A DNA stretch of 64,000 bases from Candidatus Sumerlaeaceae bacterium (GTDB taxonomy: Bacteria > Sumerlaeota > Sumerlaeia > Sumerlaeales > Sumerlaeaceae): assembly GCA_019695055.1 (NCBI GenBank), contig JAIBAT010000005.1, positions 1 to 64,000 on the forward strand, written 5' to 3'. The notes under the pieces were generated by a model. That model worked only from the letters and a program-made list of their open reading frames with translations. It did not search any database and was not told the DNA's origin. Position 1 is the stretch's first letter. Every line of letters starts with the position of its first letter. Both the position numbers and the translations under genes were made by a program. This document shows positions 27,940-36,096 of the stretch, piece after piece.

Positions 27940-29427
27940 ATGGTTGCCTTGCAGCATATCCTCGATGTGGCGCGCCTGAAGCGCCGTGTGGCCGATGGCG
28001 CCACGTGCCTTGTCGGCGTCTCTGGTGGCGCCGATTCTGTTTGCCTCCTTCACACCCTCCACCAGCACGGGCGTTCCCACGGTTTGAAACTCGAGGCGGT
28101 CCATGTGAATCACATGGTTCGGGGCCAGGAGGCCCTCGCGGATTATGAATTGGTAAAGCGCCAATGCCAGGAGCTGGGTATTCTCTGCCATTACCGGGAA
28201 ATTGAGCCCCTTTCCCACAAACCCAAGGGAATGACGACGGAGGAATACTTCCGCGAGCAGCGATATCGCTGCTATGCGGAGGTTGCGCGTGAACAGGGGA
28301 TTACGATCCTGGCGCTTGGCCACACGGCAGACGATCTTGCTGAAAGCCTGCTAATGCATCTTCTTCGGGGGTCCGGGCTTCGCGGTCTGGCCTTCTCATT
28401 TGCCGCCCGCCGCGACGGCCTGTTGATTTTGCGACCTCTCTGGCAAACGCCCCGCGCCCGGATTCTGCGATATCTTGAAAAACACAAGCGTGACTTTTGC
28501 CATGATTCCTCCAACGATGCACCTGATTTCACAAGAAATCGAATCCGCAAATCCCTCATACCTCTGCTAACGCGCGAGTTTAACCCCAACGTCGTCAAGA
28601 CGCTCTGGCGGACCTCAACACTGTTCAGCCTGACGGACGATTACCTGCGCAAGTCCGGCCGGCGCAAATTGAAGTACCTCCTTCGCAAATCCGGGGATGA
28701 CCATGCATTGCCCCTGGCGCCCTTGATGAGGCTGCACCCCATTCTTCAGTTCGAGGCTTTGCGGCAGTGGCTCGAGCAGTTCGACGGAACAGCTTCCTAT
28801 GAACATGTTCAGGCCATGGCGCGCCTTGTTTCCTCGAAGCGCGGGCGACAGGTCCGTCTTGCAGGGGGTGTTCGTGTGGAGAAAACGACGGATCAATTAC
28901 GTCTCGTCTTTCTCAAAACCGCCCATGGTCGTGAGGCAGTCTCGCCGAGGGTTGAGGAGAGATTTGCTCGAAGCGAGTTGGCCAGGAAATACATGGAGCA
29001 GCATCCATCACTACCACTCGCGGTGATTATTGATCCCGTGGAAGCCGCGCCCGGGGATCTGGCGTTTGTCTGTCGGAACAATGCATTCCGTCTGCTCGAT
29101 GGCCGGTGGGCCAGGCTGAAGCCGCTTTCCATTCGCCAGGCTGAACTCCAATTGGATGGCCCACGTGACACCTCCTTGGTCGATTCTCCAAAGCGCCTTA
29201 TCATTCGAAATCGCCTCCCTGGGGATCGCATTTCGCCCGGTGTTCGTCTCAAGTCCGTACTTATCAACGACAAGGTTCCCTACTATGTCCGCGATTTCCT
29301 GATTGTCTGCGCGGACGAGGAGGGAAATATCTTTGGTGTGGCAGGGCTCGACAGGATCTCCGCCCGCGTCCACTGGCCCGGGGCCGCAGCGATACGGCTC
29401 GCGGCCCAGGATGTGGATGGAGATTAG
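27940..29427 (+). CDS. tilS: tRNA(Ile)-lysidine synthase
   Basis: 495 residues from ATG 27940 with GGCAGGTGG upstream. The PP-loop SGGADS is at 28-33, followed by the TilS-specific VNHMVRG, LGHTADDLAES and FTRNRIRKSLIPLL. TilS_C-like sequence with RNRLPGDRISP follows near the end. The enzyme adds lysine to C34 of tRNA-Ile(CAU) with ATP, changing its reading from AUG to AUA, and is normally essential. Confidence 0.93.
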   Translation: MVALQHILDVARLKRRVADGATCLVGVSGGADSVCLLHTLHQHGRSHGLKLEAVHVNHMVRGQEALADYELVKRQCQELGILCHYREIEPLSHKPKGMTTEEYFREQRYRCYAEVAREQGITILALGHTADDLAESLLMHLLRGSGLRGLAFSFAARRDGLLILRPLWQTPRARILRYLEKHKRDFCHDSSNDAPDFTRNRIRKSLIPLLTREFNPNVVKTLWRTSTLFSLTDDYLRKSGRRKLKYLLRKSGDDHALPLAPLMRLHPILQFEALRQWLEQFDGTASYEHVQAMARLVSSKRGRQVRLAGGVRVEKTTDQLRLVFLKTAHGREAVSPRVEERFARSELARKYMEQHPSLPLAVIIDPVEAAPGDLAFVCRNNAFRLLDGRWARLKPLSIRQAELQLDGPRDTSLVDSPKRLIIRNRLPGDRISPGVRLKSVLINDKVPYYVRDFLIVCADEEGNIFGVAGLDRISARVHWPGAAAIRLAAQDVDGD

Positions 29428-29480
29428 GCGACGGAATTTTGTACTTAACAATTGATATGGGCAGGATATAGACACATAAC

Positions 29481-29966
29481 ATGATTTTTGCCGTAACACC
29501 CGCCGTTGGCTGGGCCCTGCCTCTCATATGGCCGGCATTGCTCAGCGCAGCCGGGGCGATGGGCTACAAAGTCATGACCTCTTCCGCCGAGGACGCCCCA
29601 TTACGCGGTAAACTCAGCAAAGAGATGAGCAAACTTCGGGTCATCTCCCTGAAACTGGAGCAAATTGTGAAGGACGTCGTATCCGAGGAAGTCGGACGCG
29701 ACCAGGTGCTTCGCTTTGTGAAAGACAAAGTCACCGTGATCTTCAAGCGCGATATCCACGGAAAGTTTACCGTGGACGTCATGGGCCCCACGGAGATGAC
29801 CAATCGCGAACTCGAACGAATCGGCTATGAGTTTGCCACAAAGGTTGTTCAGCAGTTTGCTTACAACCGCATGTCGCGCGAGATGGAGCTTCGCGGAGCG
29901 AACGTGGTCAGCGAAGAAACCAATGAAAACGGCGACATCGTGCTCAAACTGCGCCGCTGGGACTAA
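29481..29966 (+). CDS. Small conserved protein, possibly Ycf35/DUF1257-like
   Basis: 161 residues, no clear ribosome-binding site. The first 30 residues are hydrophobic (AVGWALPLIWPALLSAAGAMG), perhaps a membrane anchor or an over-extended start; an ATG at codon 32 (MTSSAEDAPLRGK) is another option. The body has a charged helical part and ends FAYNRMSREMELRGANVV followed by EETNENGDIVLKLRRW. That ending (Phe-Ala-Tyr, then Val-Val-x-Glu-Glu and a short beta hairpin ending in Arg-Arg-Trp) resembles the C-terminus of Ycf35/DUF1257 proteins, function unknown. The whole gene lies antisense to the extended tail of the leftward pbpC frame. Confidence 0.65.
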   Translation: MIFAVTPAVGWALPLIWPALLSAAGAMGYKVMTSSAEDAPLRGKLSKEMSKLRVISLKLEQIVKDVVSEEVGRDQVLRFVKDKVTVIFKRDIHGKFTVDVMGPTEMTNRELERIGYEFATKVVQQFAYNRMSREMELRGANVVSEETNENGDIVLKLRRWD

Positions 29967-32501
29967 ACCGCACAATTCCACTTGGACAGTAAATGTAATC
30001 CAATCTGCCCGCCCGTACTCGTCTACACAGCGGATTGTGTGCGAACCCGCTTTCGGCAAAAGGTAACCCGTTTCACCAGGGGCGGTGGACTGGATCATTT
30101 CACCGTTGTCGAACCAATACAACGTGCGGCAAGCCGGTGGGGCCGTGGCCTCAAGGGCGACTTTCTGCGTGGTAACATCGCGGCCCGCTGTGACAATAAA
30201 CACATCATCGGCTTTGGGTGAGGTGATACGCGGAGCTGGGGATTTGGTGATGGTCTCGCATTCCGCGAAGTGTCGCGGGGGCAGCGGGCCGGATTGACCG
30301 TGTTTCGCGAGCCACGAGGCAACAGGCATGGGCCAGAAGGCAAAAGTTCGCATCTCGTAGGCTCGCCCGCTCATGCAGCGCGGGCAGAGTTCAGTACCCG
30401 TGGCATTGTCGATGGGCAGCTTCCGGTGGATGGGGCAAATCGCAATGGTTGCCAGGGGGGAACTGGTTTGTTGTGGAAAAAGTAGTCGGTCTGCCGATTT
30501 GGTCGTGGGGCAATCAGGCCCCGCCGCAAGCCCGGTGTCCGAGCAAATCACCGCGCTTCCCACATCTTTCGGTTTGCGGGGCCACTGCGATGAATTGGGC
30601 GTTTGAAGTCGCTTCATCATCTTAAGGGCGACCGGTGCGGCACTTTCTGATCCGATAAGAGCGCGACTGGGCCGCCCATCAAAATTGCCCATCCAGACGC
30701 CGACCGTGTAATGGGAATCGTAGGCAAACGTCCACGCATCGCGCAGACCGCTGCTTGTGCCCGTTTTCCAGGCCACGTTCTCCAGCCCCGACAGCTCTGG
30801 TGCAATGCCCTCTGGTGCGCGAAGCGAAGGATCACTCAGGGCCCGCGAAACCAGGAAGGACGCGCCTTCGGTGAGGATTCGAACAGGTCGGCGGTCCATT
30901 GCGCCCGTTGTATGATCTGATTCCAGCATCTCCCGTAGCTCAGTAGTGATGCGAGCGTCGGTGGATAGGCGAGCCTTCAGGGTGGGCCGACGGCCAAAGA
31001 CCTTCTCCTCGCCGGCGGCAGGCAATATCACGCGCCATGGCACGTACTCCCCGCCACGGGCCAGGACCGAATAAGCATTGGCAAGGTCGAGCAAACGTAC
31101 AGAGCAGGTCCCGATGGCGAGCGATAGACCATATTCCCCCGGAGTCTCCCTAAGGGTGCCAAGGCCCGCAGCACGAAGAAGTCGCAACATACGCGGCAGC
31201 CCCACCTGCTGAAGTACTTGTATGGCGGGAATATTGAGGCTCCAGGCGAGTGCTTTGTCGGCACGCACGAGGCCGTTGTATGACCTGTCAAAATTCTCCG
31301 GGTCATATCCACGAAACTGCATGGGCACATCGTACAGGATCGTTCCCGGCAGCAGCCCTGCCGAATCAAATGCCGCAGCGTAGATGAGGGGCTTAAGCGT
31401 TGACCCGGGCGAACGCTCCGCAAGTGCGCCATTTACCTGCCCACTTATGGCCGCGGTGTCGTAGTCGTAGGAACCCACCATGGCAATCACCTCGCCGTTG
31501 GAGTTGTCTATGACCACCATGGAGCCATTGGATACCCCTCGGTCGGCCAGTTCCCGCACCTGGGATTTCAACAGCTTCTCAGCCTCCCGTTGGATATCCA
31601 GGTCGAGGGTCGTGTGCAGCCGCGGTTCGCGTGGATACATGGCATGGACAAGATCTGCAAAGTGAGGCGCCTCGGCCGGGGCGTCAAAATTCCCCACTTC
31701 CGGCTTTTGCTTTAGGGCCCGTTGGTAGTCCTCGTCGGTAATGGCGCCATTGTCCCGCATGCGTTCCAGGACGTGTGCACTCCGGCGAAGGGCAGCCTCC
31801 GGGAATCGATCCGGGCGCAGCCGTGTTGGGGATTGGGGTAGGCCGGCGATGAGTGCGGCTTCCGCAAGGGTAACTTCCGCTGCAGATTTGTTGAAGTAGC
31901 GCCTTGCAGCCGCTTCGACCCCGCAGATATTTCCACCGTATGGAGCGTTGATGAAGTAGATTTCAAGAATTTGTTCTTTGGTTAGCACGTGCTCCACCTG
32001 CAATCCCCTGAAGGCCTGGCGCAGCTTCCATGGAATGGTCTTTAGGCGCGGCTCTCCCAGGACGGCAACCTGCATGGAAATCGTGGAGGCCCCCGATACA
32101 ATCCTGCCACGTGTTATGTTGCTGATCGCGGCACGGCAAATGGAAACCAGATCCACCCCACCATGTTCGTAAAATCGCTTGTCCTCAACGGCGATGGTGG
32201 CTTTCACCAGCCATGGCGAGATCTCTGAGAGCTTAACCGGAATTCGCCAGCGCTCGTCCGTTGCAGTATAGGCGCGCAGCGGCCGGCCCTTCCGATCGAA
32301 AATCAGGCTCGAAATCTCACCGGAGGAAAGCTCAGAGGGATCGAAAGGACAGATGCGTACCGCAACCATGAGCACGCCCAATCCCAGTAGGCACAATCCG
32401 GCAAGAATCGAAAGGAATATAACGGACCGTCGACGCCAACGGCGGGACCACACACGGGTCTTCCAACTTCGGGCCGCGCGATGCAGGATGGTATCTGACA
32501 T
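29601..32501 (-). CDS. pbpC: Penicillin-binding protein 1C, with an antisense run-on tail
   Basis: 966 codons as read; about 845 are expected protein. A basic head and one membrane helix (about 27-48) lead to the GT51 transglycosylase with Glu106 in EDKRFYEHGG and Glu196 in NICGVEAAAR. The transpeptidase has SxxK at 367-370 (SPGSTLKP), SLN in WSLNIPAIQ and the KTGTSSGLRD box. The BiPBP_C domain ends near IRCVDEYGRADWITFTVQVE. It polymerises and crosslinks peptidoglycan. Past about residue 845 no stop occurs and the frame continues about 120 codons antisense to the 29481 gene, with no family resemblance, so the native stop was probably lost by a base change or sequence error; a TAG lies in a neighbouring frame at about 29964-29966. 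Confidence 0.9.
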   Translation of the reverse strand: MSDTILHRAARSWKTRVWSRRWRRRSVIFLSILAGLCLLGLGVLMVAVRICPFDPSELSSGEISSLIFDRKGRPLRAYTATDERWRIPVKLSEISPWLVKATIAVEDKRFYEHGGVDLVSICRAAISNITRGRIVSGASTISMQVAVLGEPRLKTIPWKLRQAFRGLQVEHVLTKEQILEIYFINAPYGGNICGVEAAARRYFNKSAAEVTLAEAALIAGLPQSPTRLRPDRFPEAALRRSAHVLERMRDNGAITDEDYQRALKQKPEVGNFDAPAEAPHFADLVHAMYPREPRLHTTLDLDIQREAEKLLKSQVRELADRGVSNGSMVVIDNSNGEVIAMVGSYDYDTAAISGQVNGALAERSPGSTLKPLIYAAAFDSAGLLPGTILYDVPMQFRGYDPENFDRSYNGLVRADKALAWSLNIPAIQVLQQVGLPRMLRLLRAAGLGTLRETPGEYGLSLAIGTCSVRLLDLANAYSVLARGGEYVPWRVILPAAGEEKVFGRRPTLKARLSTDARITTELREMLESDHTTGAMDRRPVRILTEGASFLVSRALSDPSLRAPEGIAPELSGLENVAWKTGTSSGLRDAWTFAYDSHYTVGVWMGNFDGRPSRALIGSESAAPVALKMMKRLQTPNSSQWPRKPKDVGSAVICSDTGLAAGPDCPTTKSADRLLFPQQTSSPLATIAICPIHRKLPIDNATGTELCPRCMSGRAYEMRTFAFWPMPVASWLAKHGQSGPLPPRHFAECETITKSPAPRITSPKADDVFIVTAGRDVTTQKVALEATAPPACRTLYWFDNGEMIQSTAPGETGYLLPKAGSHTIRCVDEYGRADWITFTVQVELCGLVPAAQFEHDVAVFIGFFADHVRSAKLHLARHAVVSKLLNNLCGKLIADSFEFAIGHLRGAHDVHGKLSVDIALEDHGDFVFHKAKHLVASDFLGYDVLHNLLQFQGDDPKFAHLFAEFTA

Positions 32502-32559
32502 GCGGGTATCTACTACACAACCCGCGGCGAATCCGTTTAAGCTCGCCTCGATTGAGGCG

Positions 32560-34011
32560 TTATTTTATCTCCACGACCCTTAGGAAGTTCGTGCTGTCGG
32601 CTTGGCCAAGGGGGATCCCGCCCAGGACAACCACCTTCATCCCCGGTTTGAGGAAATCATGCTCAACGGCGCACCGCAACGAGGCATTGACCAACGCGTC
32701 ACCTTCACTTTGGCGAATCTCTTCCACTGTCGCGCTGGCCATGATGCGGCTTTCCACTCCCCACGCCAGGCAAAGGGCATTTACCGGGCCGGTTTCGGTG
32801 GAGCATGCGAAAATCGGCATGCGTGGGCGGAATTGCGATACGCGCAGGGCCGTCGCCCCGGACCAGGTCGGCGAGATGATACAATCAGCGTTCAATCGCT
32901 CGGCCACCTTGACCGCTGCATGCGCAATAACCTGTCCGGTTGTCGGTTTGCGGCCTTGCTCTTCGATCCATTCCAGTTCCCGGCTGCCCGGCAGGCTCTC
33001 CTCGGCCTCGCGGGCGACCCGGTTCATGACTTCGACCGACTCAACGGGATAGGAGCCGGATGCTGTTTCGCCGCTCAGCATGACCGCATCGGTGCCGTCG
33101 AGGATTGCATTGTAGATGTCCGTCACTTCCGCGCGGGTTGGCCTGGGGTTGCGAATCATCGAATCCAACATTTGCGTGGCTGTGATAACCGGCTTTCGCC
33201 GCACGTTGCAAAGGCCAATGATCTTTTTCTGGACGGCGGGAACCATCTCCATGGGAATTTCAATCCCGAGGTCACCGCGGGCCACCATGGCGCCGTCGGC
33301 CACATCCAGAATCGACTCCAGGTTGGCCACGGCCTCAGCCTTCTCAATCTTGGCCAGCAGGGGCACCGTGCGCCCGGCCCACTGCATCTCACCCCGTGCC
33401 TGCTCCAGGTCAGCTGCGGAGCGCACGAAGCTCAACGCCAGCATGTCCACATCGTTCTCCAACGCAAACCGGAGATCGTTTCGATCCTTGTCCGTCAGCG
33501 CCGGAATGGGCAGGCGTGTGTTGGGAAGATTCACACCCTTTCGTGGAAGGATGAATCCCCCGTTCTCAACCCGGCAGCGCACATCGTGGCCCGAAATGCT
33601 CTCCACGGTAAGCCGGATCGAACCATCGTCTATGAGTACGCTTTCCCCCGGTTTCGTCACGGCGTGAAAGGAGGGGAAGTTCACAAAGAACCTATTGTTC
33701 TCACCGTTGCTGGCAGCCGAAGTCAGGTATATCGAATCGCCCGTCTGCACTTCCGCGCGGCCCCCGGCAACGTCTCCGATGCGCAACTTGGGCCCCGAAA
33801 GATCGCCGAGTATCCCGAAGGGGCGGTTCAGTTCCACGCAAAGTTTGCGGATGGAACGGATGACGCCAAGATGCTCATCGTGCGTGCCGTGGCTGAAATT
33901 GAGGCGGAAAACATCCACGCCGGCTGCCGCCAGACGCCTGAGAGTCTCTGGCTGTGAACTGGACGGGCCAATCGTCGCGACGATCTTGGTGCGAGTACTG
34001 TTTATGATCAT
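32560..34011 (-). CDS. pyk: Pyruvate kinase
   Basis: 483 residues from ATG 34011 (MIINSTRTKIVATIGPSS), the usual family start; a TTG 39 codons earlier overlaps the preceding gene and adds unrelated sequence. FRLNFSHG, the magnesium and substrate site VARGDLGIEIPMEMVP, ITATQMLDSMIRNPRPTRAE (in segments) and the domain linker DAVMLSGETASGSYP are all intact, and the C-terminal allosteric domain follows. The enzyme converts phosphoenolpyruvate and ADP to pyruvate and ATP. It precedes pbpC in the same direction with 58 nt between. Confidence 0.96.
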   Translation of the reverse strand: MIINSTRTKIVATIGPSSSQPETLRRLAAAGVDVFRLNFSHGTHDEHLGVIRSIRKLCVELNRPFGILGDLSGPKLRIGDVAGGRAEVQTGDSIYLTSAASNGENNRFFVNFPSFHAVTKPGESVLIDDGSIRLTVESISGHDVRCRVENGGFILPRKGVNLPNTRLPIPALTDKDRNDLRFALENDVDMLALSFVRSAADLEQARGEMQWAGRTVPLLAKIEKAEAVANLESILDVADGAMVARGDLGIEIPMEMVPAVQKKIIGLCNVRRKPVITATQMLDSMIRNPRPTRAEVTDIYNAILDGTDAVMLSGETASGSYPVESVEVMNRVAREAEESLPGSRELEWIEEQGRKPTTGQVIAHAAVKVAERLNADCIISPTWSGATALRVSQFRPRMPIFACSTETGPVNALCLAWGVESRIMASATVEEIRQSEGDALVNASLRCAVEHDFLKPGMKVVVLGGIPLGQADSTNFLRVVEIK

Positions 34012-34117
34012 AAGATTTGAGAATTGCTTCCAGATTCTTGGGTCATCAGGGGAAGCAGGGGAGCGGAATACAAGGGAACTTTGCACGCCTGGAGGTGGTT
34101 CAAAACGAGCAGCTTGG

Positions 34118-34678
34118 TCAAAATTCAATGCCTTTGCGGGCTTCCACTCCCTGATAAAAGTAGTGTTTAATGAGTGTCACATCGGAAACAAGGTCCGCTG
34201 CCTCAATGAGGCCTGGAAGGGCGCCTCGGCCGGAAAGTACCAGATCGCAGGTCGGATTCGCCCTGAAATCCCGCACAAGCCCCATCAGGTCATCCTCGGT
34301 GTAAAGTTTCGTTTGGACACAGGTAATGGCTTCGTCGCAAACCACAAGGAAATGCTTACCCTCCCGAATGATCCGCTTGGCTTCCTCCAAGCCCGCCTTG
34401 GCCTGCTCAAAGTCTTCCGGAACATTGGCAAACCGGAATTTCCCGTCTGGCATCATGCGCTCCATGCCGAAAAAGTGAAGGTCCACATTGGGCAGTGACC
34501 GCAGGATGGATCGTTCGTGGTAGTGCTCGTTCTTCCCCTCGAAGCCCTTGTCGAATTGTAGAAACGCCACGCGTTCCCCGGCCCCTGCCGCACGAACCGC
34601 CAGCCCCACGCAACAGGTGGTCTTTCCTTTGCCATTTCCCGTATAAACGTGTAGGTAACCCATGGGGCCTCGTGTCAT
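34118..34678 (-). CDS. cobO: Corrinoid adenosyltransferase, CobO/BtuR type
   Basis: 186 residues. The P-loop TGNGKGKTT is at 13-21 (or from an ATG five codons in). FLQFDKGFEGKNEHY, a CDEA-type Walker B (FLVVCDEAIT) and DLVLSGRGALPGLIEAADLVS are typical of CobO/BtuR. The enzyme adenosylates cob(I)alamin or corrinoid intermediates using ATP. It stands apart from other cobamide genes in this window, but the CbiMQO-type metal uptake genes at 58-62 kb fit cobamide synthesis or salvage in this organism. Confidence 0.94.
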   Translation of the reverse strand: MTRGPMGYLHVYTGNGKGKTTCCVGLAVRAAGAGERVAFLQFDKGFEGKNEHYHERSILRSLPNVDLHFFGMERMMPDGKFRFANVPEDFEQAKAGLEEAKRIIREGKHFLVVCDEAITCVQTKLYTEDDLMGLVRDFRANPTCDLVLSGRGALPGLIEAADLVSDVTLIKHYFYQGVEARKGIEF

Positions 34679-34740
34679 TGATCTGAAAAATGCTGCTGGG
34701 TGATTGAGCCTAACGGACGCTTGGGGATTGATTCAGGAAT

Positions 34741-36054
34741 TCAGGGCCGCGACTTTTGAAGCAGCGATTTCTCCTTCAGGAAGCTGCCAATGCACTCTGC
34801 AATGCGCTGCGCCATCGGAGCCGTATAGTGAGTGCCGTCCACGTAAACCGGTGTCGGGAAACCCTCCTGCAGGTCGGCGGCCCATAAAAACTCCGACCCC
34901 AGCTCGCCGCGATCATAGCGCTTCCGCATTTCCGGGTATCCGTAGTAACTGAAAGTGTGGCGGCCCAGGCCCTTTGGGTAGTAATCCCTGAATTCATACT
35001 TGTAGGCAGGGACAGGCTGCCACACAAAGACCGGCTTAACCCCATATTTTGCGGCAATGGCTTCAATCTGCTTCTTGTTTTCCAGATAAATGCCAATGAC
35101 AGCGTTCACATAGGGCGGATAGTTGAGGTACTTCCTGTCAGCTTCAGTTAGCCCATGAGGTTCAGTATTGGCAGTGGTGGCAGTCGTTTCTGGTTCGGGA
35201 AACAATGGTCCTTCATACGGCGGCACCAGTTCCCGCCAATCCGGTTTCGGTGGCGCAAAGCGCTGGGCAAGCTGGAACACGGGTAACTTCTTGAGTAATG
35301 GCATCTGGACCTCTGCATCGCGGCGTCGACCCGTGACATTGTCGTAAACGCGTTGTAAGTCCTCCACATACCGAGGTGTGTCCGCGAGCCTCTGGAAGTC
35401 ATTGAGGCCGTCGAAGAAAATTGCCATGTCGGGCACGAAGCCCGCCGATAGCAACTGCTGAAACTGGATCCGCTCCTGCGTCGAGTAGAACGACCCTTGG
35501 CCGAAATTGTACACCTTTACCTTAACGCTGCTGCTTGTGAGCAAATCCTGAAGTACCGACGGGATTGCTTCCTCGTCCTTCAGCAGGTAGCTAAAGGCCG
35601 TGGACCCACCAAAGAAAAAGATGTTAAAATTGGCTTGTTCTGGCGGCCACGGGCCCTGGTCCTTTCCAACTCGAAATCTTTGCTCACTCACATTCAGGAA
35701 ACGTCCCTTGTAAGGCCGCTCCTGGAACATGGTGTAGGGCACCAGTTCAAAGGGCCGCGTTCCCATCTCGTTGAGCATGGTCCTTATGTCGTCATCGCTC
35801 CAGCCGGGATAGACTTTGTGCATATGGTCCGGATGATGGTCGAGTGCGAAAAGGGTTGGAACCATTGAGTCCGGTGCAGGTTTAGGACTCACCCTCAGGA
35901 AAACAGCAACACCCACATTCAGTAGGACGAACAACAGCATCAGGTTCAGAAGCAGAATGGCAGTGCCGACATAGATTCTGCGCAGCCGCGCAATGGGGCC
36001 GACAGGCTTCGTCGCCGGGTTTAACGGCACAGGGTTCTCGGACATATCAGGCAT
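34741..36054 (-). CDS. Membrane-anchored SGNH/GDSL hydrolase-like protein
   Basis: About 437 residues from ATG 36054; other starts (TTG 36081, ATG 36045) are possible. One N-terminal helix (ILLLNLMLLFVLLNVGVAVFL) anchors a large outer domain. SGNH blocks are visible: FFFGGSTAFS (Ser nucleophile region), YNFGQGSFYST (Gly), FDGLNDF (Asn) and DGTHYTAPMAQ (Asp-x-x-His). Members remove or add acyl groups on glycans, as in AlgX/DltD-like O-acetyl transfer. It follows the YfhO gene by about 40 nt in the same leftward operon, suggesting action on a surface glycan. Confidence 0.8.
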   Translation of the reverse strand: MPDMSENPVPLNPATKPVGPIARLRRIYVGTAILLLNLMLLFVLLNVGVAVFLRVSPKPAPDSMVPTLFALDHHPDHMHKVYPGWSDDDIRTMLNEMGTRPFELVPYTMFQERPYKGRFLNVSEQRFRVGKDQGPWPPEQANFNIFFFGGSTAFSYLLKDEEAIPSVLQDLLTSSSVKVKVYNFGQGSFYSTQERIQFQQLLSAGFVPDMAIFFDGLNDFQRLADTPRYVEDLQRVYDNVTGRRRDAEVQMPLLKKLPVFQLAQRFAPPKPDWRELVPPYEGPLFPEPETTATTANTEPHGLTEADRKYLNYPPYVNAVIGIYLENKKQIEAIAAKYGVKPVFVWQPVPAYKYEFRDYYPKGLGRHTFSYYGYPEMRKRYDRGELGSEFLWAADLQEGFPTPVYVDGTHYTAPMAQRIAECIGSFLKEKSLLQKSRP

Positions 36055-36096
36055 TGGGCGGATTGGGTTTGCTTGAGGCAATCGACAATATCAAGT

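Noticed and set aside
32602..33957. Rightward 451-codon frame opposite pyruvate kinase
   Set aside because: The complete set of pyruvate kinase motifs is on the leftward strand, and the rightward product is His/Arg-rich with no family resemblance.
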